Part shown: piece after piece, positions 1 through 7,189 of the stretch
Position numbering within the stretch: position 1 is the first letter of the stretch
How the letters are laid out: the number at the start of each line of letters is the position of its first letter
NCBI GenBank assembly: GCA_910574015.1
Contig: CAJSYQ010000013.1
Span: 1 to 64,000 of the forward strand
Length of the DNA stretch: 64,000 nucleotides
Direction: 5' to 3'
Source: Eubacteriaceae bacterium
GTDB lineage: Bacteria > Bacillota > Clostridia > Lachnospirales > Lachnospiraceae
Notes under the pieces: generated by a model
Told to the model about the DNA's origin: nothing
Seen by the model: the letters and a program-made list of their open reading frames with translations, nothing else
The model's database searches: none
Position numbers and translations under genes: made by a program

Positions 1-290
1 GGTGATGCCAGAGAAAAGCTGATATCACTTTATCCAATAATTTCATCTGTCACCTCATAACAGAGGGGACAGATACGCTAAATATCAATGATACATTACA
101 CTAGTTTTTTACTCCACACATTCTGATGATGAGCCTTTTAAGTAAAGGATTTGTTAATGTTGAAAATGTAGAATATTCAAAGCATACTATTCGGTGGTAA
201 CCATAATATAATTCTTATTTATATTTTATTACTATTTGTGGGAAAAAGGTAATACAGTAGAGACGTGAGTCCCTTTGGGTAGGAAATAGT
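1..290. other. AT-rich stretch without a supported gene
   Basis: No open frame here has a convincing start, ribosome site or recognisable protein. Frame 1 reads 19 codons before a stop at 58-60 and could be the tail of a gene entering from the left, but nothing identifies it. The stretch leads into the degraded fragments that follow and is probably part of the same decayed accessory DNA. Confidence 0.4.
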
Positions 291-623
291 TACACCGCTG
301 ATACTGTCTATGCGTATGTTGATTATGAGCCGAAAGACATCGAATATGTGAAAGACGTAAAATGGTGTGCAACTTATACGGAAATCAAAGAATGGATAAA
401 ATCAGAGTATGATTTAAAAGTATCATCCTTGTATGTGGCACAGATAAAAGACAAATGCGGCTTTGAAAAGCGTCTGAATTATAATTTAGGCGATAATAAA
501 AGCCATGTGCCGAAATATCCGCAGGAGAAAGAAAAAGCGATTATGGCGGCTTTCAGGGAAATTTTGAAATCGGTATTTATGGACAGTGACATTTATATTT
601 TCTACAACATTACCTTAGAATAA
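291..623 (+). pseudogene. Fragment resembling C-terminal tail of an RlmD-type RNA methyltransferase
   Basis: The frame is open from about 261 and reads a segment with the pattern ATYTEIKEWI...LKVSSLYVAQIKDKCG...NYNLG...PQEKEKAIMAAF. From memory this matches the C-terminal extension found after 23S rRNA (uracil-5-)-methyltransferases of gut Firmicutes, where EIK.Y, LKVSSLYI.QVK and PPEKE.AI recur. There is no start codon with a ribosome site, no catalytic methyltransferase domain and the usual last residues are replaced by unrelated sequence, so I call it a remnant. It could instead be a free-standing small domain of a mobile element. The family assignment is from pattern memory only. Confidence 0.45.
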
Positions 624-625
624 CT

Positions 626-833
626 TACAATAAACCTACTTATAAGCGAAAACTTAATGAGTACCTTGTTGAAATTGACAGTCAAGCACAAGAGCGTGTC
701 TTTCGGATTGTAGAGAAGATGAAACAATACCGAGCAATTAAAAGAAAATAATCCTATAAAATGGACAAGAATCATGAATTGCGTTAGGCAACAGGCAAAT
801 GAAATTATTTTTCCAGAACTTATTTATAGTTAA
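626..833 (+). pseudogene. Frameshifted C-terminal remnant of a TnpV-like transposon protein
   Basis: Reading from 626 gives a segment ending LVEIDSQAQERVFRIVEKM and stopping at about 750. One frame over, the sequence continues NPIKWTRIMNCVRQQANEII then PELIYS and stops at 831-833. Together this is the end of TnpV, a small protein carried by Firmicutes transposons, where EIDxQAQER, NPMEWV.RMNNIRNRA and ELIY are the usual landmarks. A frameshift near 750 separates the halves and the N-terminal half is missing. The fragment lies directly after the methyltransferase-like tail and 200 bases before an intact secreted-protein gene. Confidence 0.65.
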
Positions 834-1044
834 TTAGGGACGGCATTGGTGTAAGACTGATGCCAAATTTATTTTCGTATAACTAAGAGGAAAATATCTA
901 TGCTTGCGTGGGTATTGGAACGGAATTAGAAATGGACAAAACTGCTAACAGGGAGTATAATTCTGGTTAGAAAGAATTTATCGAAAATAACCGATATTTC
1001 GCAAAGAAGAAATTTATGCATATATTTATGAAGGGGGAATCATT

Positions 1045-2010
1045 ATGAAGAACATCATCAAAAAGTCAATCACAAGTATCTTTATCCTTGCTATGGTTCT
1101 GACACTGGTTATGCCTATGACAGCACAGGCGGCAACGTCAAAGCTGAACAAGACGAAAATCACGGTAAGCGTAAAGGAATCATACCAATTAAAGGTCAAA
1201 GACACATCTAAAAAAGTGACGTGGAAAAGCAGTAATAAGCAAGTCGCTACTGTATCGAAGAACGGTAAAGTGACTGGAAAGAAGAAAGGCTCTGCTGTAA
1301 TTACTGCAAAAGTAAACAAAAAGACTTATAAATGCAAGGTGACAGTTAAGGCAGAAATGACACCAAAGCTGAATAAGACTAAGGTTACTTTGACTATGAC
1401 GAATCAAAAGGGAAATCCTACCATTCAGTTAAAAGTCACAGGCACGAGAAAAAAAGTTAAATGGACGACTTCTAATACAAAAGTTGCCACTGTTTCTAAA
1501 ACTGGCAAAGTGACCGCCAGGAAGAAAGGCTCTGCTGTGATTACTGCAAAAATAAATGACAGGACGCTAAAATGTAAGGTTGTTGTGAACGATACTCACA
1601 AACATCATTGGGCAGCGTATGATGACCCTCAACCTGAAAATATATTTGGTGTAGTTTGCTACTGTGGAAAAGTTTTTGCATCTGTGGAAGAATGGGAACC
1701 GCACGCCTATGAATATGATGATATATTATTAGAAGCAACATTGAATGGTCGTCCTGCGCCGGAATGGGCGGTACATAATGGCTTTTCTGGCGTTAAAACC
1801 GTTTATAAAAGTTGGATTTGGTATTACTATTGCGATATATGCGGCTATAAGGACTGGGATGATGACTATTTACATCCTGTAGAAGAGGTAATTTGTTCAG
1901 GTTGTAAAAAGGAATTCAAAAACTATGAGGAATGGAAGAAGCACTTCTTAGAAAACTCTTGGAATGGTGATGAAAGCCATAGGAAGTGCACAGTTCGTAT
2001 TCGGCAGTGA
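1045..2010 (+). CDS. Secreted protein with two Ig-like (BIG2) domains and Cys/His C-terminal modules
   Basis: The 321-residue product starts at an ATG behind GAAGGGGGAATC. Residues 1-30 are a Sec signal peptide (KNIIKKS, hydrophobic core, TAQAA cleavage region). Two group-2 bacterial Ig-like domains follow at about 32-103 and 107-180, each with the W.SSN..VATVS.NGKVTGKKKGSAVITAK signature split over adjacent strands. The C-terminal 120 residues are different: CYCGKVFASVEEWEPH, YYYCDICGYKDW and CSGCKKEFKNYEEWKKHF with a later H and C, which look like zinc-finger or zinc-ribbon modules outside the cell. Function is unknown; surface adhesion or metal binding are guesses. It is the only intact gene in a patch of decayed mobile-element pieces and is followed by a long terminator. 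Confidence 0.8.
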   Translation: MKNIIKKSITSIFILAMVLTLVMPMTAQAATSKLNKTKITVSVKESYQLKVKDTSKKVTWKSSNKQVATVSKNGKVTGKKKGSAVITAKVNKKTYKCKVTVKAEMTPKLNKTKVTLTMTNQKGNPTIQLKVTGTRKKVKWTTSNTKVATVSKTGKVTARKKGSAVITAKINDRTLKCKVVVNDTHKHHWAAYDDPQPENIFGVVCYCGKVFASVEEWEPHAYEYDDILLEATLNGRPAPEWAVHNGFSGVKTVYKSWIWYYYCDICGYKDWDDDYLHPVEEVICSGCKKEFKNYEEWKKHFLENSWNGDESHRKCTVRIRQ

Positions 2011-2047
2011 CTTACCTCTATGTTATATGGGTATGTATGACTGGGAT

Positions 2048-2110
2048 AACGCCCCTGAATTTTATTGCGATCTATCGTTTCACTATATCGCAACAAAATT
2101 CAGGGGCGTT
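2048..2110 (+). terminator. Long hairpin with 24-bp arms after the Ig-like gene
   Basis: Left arm 2048-2071 and right arm 2087-2110 are reverse complements over 24 bases with one mismatch that can form a G-U pair, around a 15-base loop. A short T-rich stretch (TTGTTTTGG) follows. It probably ends transcription of the upstream secreted-protein gene, but it is longer than most terminators and could be a relic of a mobile-element end. Confidence 0.6.
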
Positions 2111-2207
2111 GTTTTGGCTTGAAGTCGTTCTTAGACTTTTTCTTTGGTAAAATTTCGCAAACTGCGTGAAACGGAATAATTAGGCAGAGTTCCTTGTATT
2201 CAAATTG

Positions 2208-2370
2208 TCGAGATTTGGGCGAAACGCCGCCGATACGCTTAACAGTCTGCAATATATGGAAGATTTTGGCGTGAACCTTTTATGCGTCGAAGGCTGATGA
2301 TTTCCATAATGGCGGCGGTCGCAGAGATTGAACGTGAGAACATTAAGGAGCAGACCATGGCTACACGGAT
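2208..2370 (+). pseudogene. Remnant of a large serine recombinase catalytic domain
   Basis: One frame gives SRFGRNAADTLNSLQYM followed by GVNLLCVEG and a stop; the next frame gives LMISIMAAVAEIERENIKEQ and TMATR. Together these are the middle of a serine recombinase resolvase domain of the Tn4451/phage-integrase type, where SRFARN, GV.L.C.E and AAVAEIERENI..QT are conserved. The usual segment between CVE and LM is deleted with a frameshift, and both the N-terminal catalytic-serine region and the DNA-binding part are absent. It is a dead fragment of an integrating element and supports reading the first 2.5 kb as a decayed insertion. Confidence 0.7.
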
Positions 2371-2450
2371 ATGTGGTTTTATTCAGGATAATCGGGTGCC
2401 CATTCGACAATGCCCAGCTTCTGGTAACGTCTCTCGGCATTGTGCATTTG

Positions 2451-2531
2451 TTAGTGTGTTTTGTGGTTATTCTGATTGGCCCAGGCATTTAACTGTTCCT
2501 GTGTGTGGGTTTTTCCAGACACTTTTTTCAC
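2451..2531 (-). CDS. Short peptide gene, orphan or truncated, with THTQEQLN...NQNN motif
   Basis: On the minus strand GGAGG sits six bases ahead of a GTG start at 2531 and the frame reads 26 codons, including SGKTHTQEQLNAWANQNN, to a TAA at 2451. From memory, small proteins with THTQEQLN.YANQNNPNN occur in many gut Firmicutes, often near mobile elements, and are longer with repeated NQ.NPNN units. This copy stops early, so it may be a truncated remnant. The strong ribosome site argues it was once translated. Function unknown. Confidence 0.4.
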   Translation of the reverse strand: MKKVSGKTHTQEQLNAWANQNNHKTH

Positions 2532-2573
2532 GGTTTTCCTCCTTTCCGAGCCAAAAAAATCCACGCCTTTGAC

Positions 2574-2942
2574 TGTGCGTGGAAACAATGGCATTTATGC
2601 CTGCTTTACACGCACGAAACCAAAACCAACGCTTATTCAGCTTGGCTCAATTTTGTGGTGTAAAGCTGTGAAACATAGGGGGACAACCAAAAGTCACACG
2701 CAGCTACTGTCTTGACTCATAACGAGCATTTTATAGAATCAATAAGTTTCACGGTTTACTCGTTTGAAAATATCCCAATCCATCCGGCCGCCTCGGTTCA
2801 TAGGCTCGTTTTATGAATCAGATAGCTGGCTGATGACCTGTAAGGATATTAACACATCAATTATAACATTTTTCTTTGGAAATGCAATGAATTTTCTGCG
2901 AGCTTCAAATTCAGACAGGGCAGCGTACTTACTTTATTTCTC
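2574..2942. other. Intergenic stretch without a supported gene
   Basis: Reading both strands shows no frame with a start, ribosome site and recognisable product. A small dyad (CCACGC...GCGTGG) lies at about 2561-2583. The stretch separates the decayed recombinase area from the minus-strand MarR operon, whose transcription ends into it; no clear T-tailed hairpin was found for that operon. Confidence 0.4.
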
Positions 2943-3371
2943 TCATTTTAAGTCCTCAATATCAAAGCTTTCTGTTTTCAAATCGCAATAATATCTTCCC
3001 TTTATTGCAGTAAATTTTAATACACAGTAATCTGGGTCAGTTACGCCTTTCTTATAAAATATGGTATCCCCAGTACGCCAGATCTCTTGCTTTGTTTCAT
3101 TGTCCTGCAAGACTTCGACTGTACCAGTTAGCATAATGCCCTCATATTTGAAGCGTCCCTTGCTATAAAAATACATACTTGCCTTTGGATTTTTTATAAA
3201 TTGCTGCGTGCGCATAGCGGATGTGTTGGTTGAAAAATAAAAACAATTTCCCTCAATCTTGCGTGGTACAAACATTGCTTTTATATTGGGGAAACCTTCT
3301 TCATCTACAGAAGCAATAAATGACACTTTTTGTTTTTTGATAAATTTGATAATATGTTCTCGTGTTTTCAT
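2943..3371 (-). CDS. Pyridoxamine 5'-phosphate oxidase-like FMN-binding protein
   Basis: The 142-residue product has the split-barrel flavin-binding fold pattern: KQKVSFIASVDEEGFPNIKAMF near the N-terminus, then FYFSTNTSAMRTQQF, KASMYFYSK, LTGTVEVL and W..GDTIFYKKGV. The family binds FMN or F420-like cofactors and many members are uncharacterised reductases or flavin carriers; the substrate cannot be told from sequence. I chose ATG at 3371 because GGAGG lies seven bases upstream; a TTG six bases further up overlaps that spacing. It lies 24 bases after the MarR gene in the same direction, so the two form an operon and MarR probably controls it. Confidence 0.85.
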   Translation of the reverse strand: MKTREHIIKFIKKQKVSFIASVDEEGFPNIKAMFVPRKIEGNCFYFSTNTSAMRTQQFIKNPKASMYFYSKGRFKYEGIMLTGTVEVLQDNETKQEIWRTGDTIFYKKGVTDPDYCVLKFTAIKGRYYCDLKTESFDIEDLK

Positions 3372-3395
3372 TGGCAATCCTCCTTATATACATAA

Positions 3396-3833
3396 TTAGT
3401 TTGTATGTAGATTTTCAATCAAGGTTTCAAGTATTCGGGCGAGATACCCTTCAAATTGTCTTTGTTCTTCTTCAGAAAAGCCTTGATAAAACAATACATT
3501 CATCTGCTGAGATACTATTTCATATTTGTCCTGTAGAGATTTTGCATAGTCAGTGAGTGATACAATCGTTTGCCGGCGATTGTATGGGTTAATATTTCTT
3601 TCTACAATTCCCTTATTTACCATACCATTTATAACAACAGATACAGTATTTTTTGCAAGAGAGGTTTTTTCACTTATCTCACTGATCGTAAGATTATCTG
3701 TTTTCCATAGAATAAATAATATTCTTCCCTGCCCGCCACTTATGTCAATACCATTTTCAAGTAGTAACCGTTCAAAAATCCGATCTTGAAGTTGTTTAAT
3801 TTGTGTTATATAAAAGCCGCCCTTTGTTTCCAA
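3396..3833 (-). CDS. MarR family transcriptional regulator
   Basis: About 145 residues with the winged-helix order of MarR: QGRILFILWKTDNLTISEIS, the recognition helix KTSLAKNTVSVVINGMVNKG and the wing IVERNINPYNRRQTIVSLT. Members repress nearby genes and respond to small ligands or oxidants. TTG at 3833 has AGGTGA five bases upstream and is the preferred start; a GTG at 3842 overlaps that site. A good promoter lies just upstream at 3877-3905. It leads a two-gene operon with the FMN-binding protein, which is the likely target. Confidence 0.85.
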   Translation of the reverse strand: METKGGFYITQIKQLQDRIFERLLLENGIDISGGQGRILFILWKTDNLTISEISEKTSLAKNTVSVVINGMVNKGIVERNINPYNRRQTIVSLTDYAKSLQDKYEIVSQQMNVLFYQGFSEEEQRQFEGYLARILETLIENLHTN

Positions 3834-3876
3834 ATATATCACCTCTGTTCTCTTTGGAACATTTCTATATAGAATA

Positions 3877-3905
3877 ATTATACCAAGTACAGTTTAAAAA
3901 AGCAA
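3877..3905 (-). promoter_or_regulatory. Sigma-A promoter of the MarR operon
   Basis: On the minus strand TTGCTT (3900-3905) is followed after exactly 17 bases by TATAAT (3877-3882). The MarR gene starts about 40 bases downstream. The stretch between and around the boxes contains AGTAC/GGTAT half-sites that could be the autoregulatory operator, but no clean palindrome is visible. Confidence 0.65.
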
Positions 3906-4077
3906 TCATTAAGTTGAAATGCTTCTCAATATTTCCCACAATATAAAGGCTTTCATTCCCAGAGATAACACATTACTCCCCGAAAGGAAAAGCAGCAGGG
4001 CATTTCACCCTGCCACGAGCCCTTATATTGTTGAGCCGGTCTGTCCATTGGAAAGCATTTTCTTTTTATTTATTGGC

Positions 4078-4106
4078 TTGCAATATATACGGAGTTTATG
4101 TATAAT
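4078..4106 (+). promoter_or_regulatory. Sigma-A promoter of the TetR gene
   Basis: TTGCAA (4078-4083), 17 bases, TATAAT (4101-4106). Transcription would begin near 4113, which rules out an upstream ATG at 4098 and supports the TTG start at 4137 for the regulator. Confidence 0.7.
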
Positions 4107-4136
4107 GAAAGTGTTCACTTGCATGGAGGTGATAGC

Positions 4137-4712
4137 TTGGATGAGACAAGTCAAAGAATCATTGATGCAGCAATGATTCTTGTACGGGATAAAGGGTACG
4201 TTGCTACTACTACAAAAGCGATTGCGAAAGCCGCAGGTGTGAATGAGTGTACCCTGTTTCGGAAATTTAGAAATAAAAAGGATATCGTGCTGCAGGGTGT
4301 AAACCAGGCTGGGTGGAGGGCAAATGTCACGCCAGAGATTTTTGAAAATGTACAATGGGACTTGCAGGCGGACATCGAGATGTTTATGAGAGCGTACATG
4401 GACAGGATGACTCCGGATTTTGTAAATTTATCTATCGGTCTGAGAGCACCACAGTTATATGAAGAGACATCCTCTCTTATTATGAAAGTTCCACAGGCTT
4501 TTTTAGTTTCATTTACGGAGTATCTTAAGAAAATGTATGAAATGGGGAAAATACCAAAAGCGGATTTTGATGCTTTAGCCCTGACAGTTTTTTCATCAAC
4601 ATTTGGCTATGCCTTTTTAAATGCATCTTTTGGCAATGAATTATCTAAAGTAGAAAGAGATGAATATATAAAAAGCAGCGTCCAAATGTTTATCAAAGGA
4701 TTAGAACAGTAA
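4137..4712 (+). CDS. TetR/AcrR family transcriptional regulator
   Basis: About 191 residues. The N-terminal helix-turn-helix is clear: RIIDAAMILVRDKGYVATTT, then AIAKAAGVNECTLFRKFRNK. The C-terminal ligand domain is divergent, as usual. TTG at 4137 is chosen because GGAGGTGA lies four bases upstream and the promoter at 4078-4106 starts the transcript after the earlier ATG. It lies 84 bases before ilvB in the same direction, so it may control acetolactate synthase or simply sit beside it; it does not resemble a known branched-chain regulator. Confidence 0.85.
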   Translation: MDETSQRIIDAAMILVRDKGYVATTTKAIAKAAGVNECTLFRKFRNKKDIVLQGVNQAGWRANVTPEIFENVQWDLQADIEMFMRAYMDRMTPDFVNLSIGLRAPQLYEETSSLIMKVPQAFLVSFTEYLKKMYEMGKIPKADFDALALTVFSSTFGYAFLNASFGNELSKVERDEYIKSSVQMFIKGLEQ

Positions 4713-4717
4713 AAATC

Positions 4718-4740
4718 GGTACTGCCCTTATGGTAGTACC
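4718..4740 (+). other. Hairpin between TetR gene and ilvB
   Basis: Arms 4718-4726 (GGTACTGCC) and 4732-4740 (GGTAGTACC) pair over nine bases with one wobble and a five-base loop. No T-run follows, only an A-rich stretch, so it is not a standard terminator. It lies just upstream of the ilvB ribosome site and could be an operator or an RNA stem. Confidence 0.4.
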
Positions 4741-4796
4741 AAAAAAATAATCTTTATGCAAGCAAGTACACGCATACGAAAGGGGGATTATTATAT

Positions 4797-6533
4797 ATGG
4801 AGATTACAGGGGCTGAATTATTTGTGAAAGCATTAAAAGAGGAATCTGTTACAACCTTATTTGCCTATCCAGGTGGGCAGGTAATAGATCTATTTAATGC
4901 GTTATATGGAGAAAAGGAGATAGATGTTATTCTGCCACGCCATGAGCAGGGATTGGTTCATGCTGCGGATGGATATGCCCGCTCCACAGGGAAGGTGGGC
5001 GTCTGCCTTGTGACAAGTGGGCCGGGAGCAGCCAATCTCGTTACGGGTATAGCCACTGCAAATTATGACAGTGTTCCGCTGGTATGCTTTACCGGACAAG
5101 TACCAACCAGCCTTATTGGAAATGATGCTTTTCAGGAAGTGGATATAGTCGGCATCACAAGAAGCATCAGCAAATATGCGGTAACGGTACGAAAAAGAGA
5201 GGATTTGGCAGAAACAATCAAAAAGGCTTTTTATATTGCAAGAACAGGAAAGCAGGGAGTAGTTGTGGTTGATTTGCCTAAGGATGTCCAGAGAGCCTGC
5301 GGCAGTGATGCTTACCCAAAAGAAATAACGGTTAGAGGTTATAAGCCCAATACTTCCGTTCATATGGGACAATTAAATAAGGCATTGGATATTTTGAACC
5401 AGGCAAAAAGACCCGTCTTTTTGATAGGCGGCGGGGTCAATATTGCCCATGCAGATAAAGAAATGACACAGCTTGCAGAACTGACAGGGGTTCCCGTTAT
5501 AACAACTATTATGGGAAGGGGAGCAATTCCCACAGCAAATAATTTGTTTGTTGGAAATATAGGCGTTCACGGAAGCTATGCAGCCAATTCTGCTATCAGT
5601 AATTGTGATGTCCTGTTCTCAATAGGAACAAGGTTCAACGACCGTATTACTGGAAAAATAGAAGAATTTGCAGCAAACGCAAGGATTATCCATATCGACA
5701 TTGATGCAGCATCTATTTCCCGCAATATTGTTGTTGATGTTCCAATCGTAGCCGATGCAAAAAAGGCGATAGGCGCTTTGCTTAAAAAGGCAAAGCCACT
5801 TTGTATTTCGGAATGGACAGATGAAATAAACCGTTGGAAATTGGCATACCCCATTGACATGGGAAAAGCTGGTTTGACACCGCAGAGGGTTATTCAATCT
5901 ATCAATGAGCTTTTTGAAGCTGCAGTTGTAACCACTGATGTAGGCCAAAATCAGTTATGGACAACGCAGTTTCTTGATATTGACGAGAATAAGCAAATGC
6001 TGACCTCTGGCGGCCTGGGAACGATGGGATACGGCTTTCCCGCCGCAATTGGAGCAAAACTTGGCAATCCCAAAAAGGATGTAATTGTTATCTCTGGTGA
6101 TGGCGGTGTGCAGATGAACATTCAGGAAATGGCCACTGCCATTGTTTATGAACTGCCGATTATTATCTGTATATTGAATAATGGATATTTGGGGAATGTG
6201 CGGCAATGGCAGGAGATGTTTTATGACAGGCGTTATTCGGGTACCTGCATGCGTTACCGGAGAAGCTGTGAAACAGGCTGTAATACTCCTGATCATTGCT
6301 GTCCGGAATATACTCCTGATTTTATTGCGCTGGCAGAAAGCTATGGGGCGAAAGGCATCCGTGTTACTAAGGCAGAAGATATAAAAACAGCATTGATAAG
6401 TGCGAAGCAGAATACGAAAACGCCTACGGTGATTGAGTTTATCATAGACAGAGAAATCAATGTTATGCCGATTGTTCCACCGGGGAACTCCCTTAATGAC
6501 ATGATTTTGGACAGAGAGGAAGGTGCTGAATGA
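4797..6533 (+). CDS. ilvB: Acetolactate synthase large (catalytic) subunit
   Basis: The 578-residue thiamine-diphosphate enzyme condenses two pyruvates, or pyruvate and 2-oxobutyrate, in valine, leucine and isoleucine synthesis. Glu50 in LPRHEQG is the cofactor-activating glutamate. The GDG...NN thiamine motif is present near residue 434 (SGDGGVQMN...LNNGYLG). The VRQWQEMFY segment also fits this family. Between residues about 484 and 503 the protein carries five cysteines (TCM, SCE, GCN, HCC) not found in enterobacterial enzymes. It starts at ATG behind a GGGGG site and overlaps ilvN by four bases (ATGA). No ilvC or ilvD lies nearby, so the pathway must be completed elsewhere. Confidence 0.93.
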   Translation: MEITGAELFVKALKEESVTTLFAYPGGQVIDLFNALYGEKEIDVILPRHEQGLVHAADGYARSTGKVGVCLVTSGPGAANLVTGIATANYDSVPLVCFTGQVPTSLIGNDAFQEVDIVGITRSISKYAVTVRKREDLAETIKKAFYIARTGKQGVVVVDLPKDVQRACGSDAYPKEITVRGYKPNTSVHMGQLNKALDILNQAKRPVFLIGGGVNIAHADKEMTQLAELTGVPVITTIMGRGAIPTANNLFVGNIGVHGSYAANSAISNCDVLFSIGTRFNDRITGKIEEFAANARIIHIDIDAASISRNIVVDVPIVADAKKAIGALLKKAKPLCISEWTDEINRWKLAYPIDMGKAGLTPQRVIQSINELFEAAVVTTDVGQNQLWTTQFLDIDENKQMLTSGGLGTMGYGFPAAIGAKLGNPKKDVIVISGDGGVQMNIQEMATAIVYELPIIICILNNGYLGNVRQWQEMFYDRRYSGTCMRYRRSCETGCNTPDHCCPEYTPDFIALAESYGAKGIRVTKAEDIKTALISAKQNTKTPTVIEFIIDREINVMPIVPPGNSLNDMILDREEGAE

Positions 6534-7033
6534 AAAAGAGATGGATTTGTTTATTTGTAGAAAATGAAATAGGTGTCCTTGCCCGCATCGCTGGCTTGTT
6601 TTCTGCGAAATCATATAATTTAGACAGTTTAACAGTCGGAGTTACAGAGGACAGTACCATATCACGAATGACAATCAGCTTAACAAGCGATGATAAGACT
6701 TTTGAACAGATAAAGAAGCAGTTAAACAGAAGTGTCGAAGTTATTAAATTAGTAGACTATACAGATGCATCTATACACATGAAAGAAATTCTCTTTGTGA
6801 AGGTTAATGACTGTTCCAATGAAGATATAACGGAGCTGTTTCGGATTTCAAAAGTGTTTGGAGTTACAATGCTTGACTATAACGGCACTGCTGTTCTTTT
6901 GCAATGTACCCAGACAGAAAACAGAAATGATGATTTGATAGCTCTGTTGAAAAGAAAATTTGTAAATAAGATTGAGATCGTAAGGGGTGGAAGTGTTGCG
7001 ATGGAATCTATCGGTATTTCTGAGCGATATTAA
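6530..7033 (+). CDS. ilvN: Acetolactate synthase small (regulatory) subunit
   Basis: The 167-residue protein begins with an ACT domain (WICLFVENEIGVLARIAGLF, then SYNLDSLTVG and STISRMTI), the valine-binding regulatory fold that activates the large subunit and gives feedback inhibition. The C-terminal half (KEILFVKVND and onward) matches the ilvN/ilvH second domain. It is translationally coupled to ilvB by an ATGA overlap. Length is normal for the family. No terminator is evident in the 100 bases downstream. Confidence 0.9.
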   Translation: MKKRWICLFVENEIGVLARIAGLFSAKSYNLDSLTVGVTEDSTISRMTISLTSDDKTFEQIKKQLNRSVEVIKLVDYTDASIHMKEILFVKVNDCSNEDITELFRISKVFGVTMLDYNGTAVLLQCTQTENRNDDLIALLKRKFVNKIEIVRGGSVAMESIGISERY

Positions 7034-7135
7034 CAATATTTTAATCTGTCTGAATTTATCAAGATGGAGCGCATCAGCAATTGACAAAGGACAATATTAA
7101 ATTCGCCACACCATACGGTGAGAGTAAAAACCCCG

Positions 7136-7166
7136 TTGACCTTTCCCTTACGGCAAGGTTTATACT
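7136..7166 (+). promoter_or_regulatory. MerR-type promoter with 19-bp spacer and dyad operator
   Basis: TTGACC (7136-7141) and TATACT (7161-7166) are separated by 19 bases instead of 17. The spacer holds an inverted repeat, ACCTTTCCC on the left and, read on the other strand, AACCTTGCCG on the right. This over-long spacer with an ACCTT...AAGGT dyad is the hallmark of promoters that MerR-family proteins activate by DNA twisting. The downstream gene encodes a MerR regulator, so autoregulation is the simplest reading. Confidence 0.85.
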
Positions 7167-7189
7167 ATCTAATGACAGGGAGGATTTCT

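Noticed and set aside
2764-2991. 75-codon plus-strand frame in the gap before the FMN-binding gene
   Set aside because: No ribosome site, no recognisable domain, and its end lies antisense inside the FMN-binding protein gene.
3995-4013. GCAGGG/CCCTGC hairpin upstream of the TetR promoter
   Set aside because: Only six base pairs and no gene whose end it could serve in the matching direction; likely chance.
7081-7105. TTGACA at 7081 as promoter for the MerR gene
   Set aside because: The following AATATTAAA is too close to be a -10 box, while the 19-bp-spacer promoter at 7136-7166 is far better.
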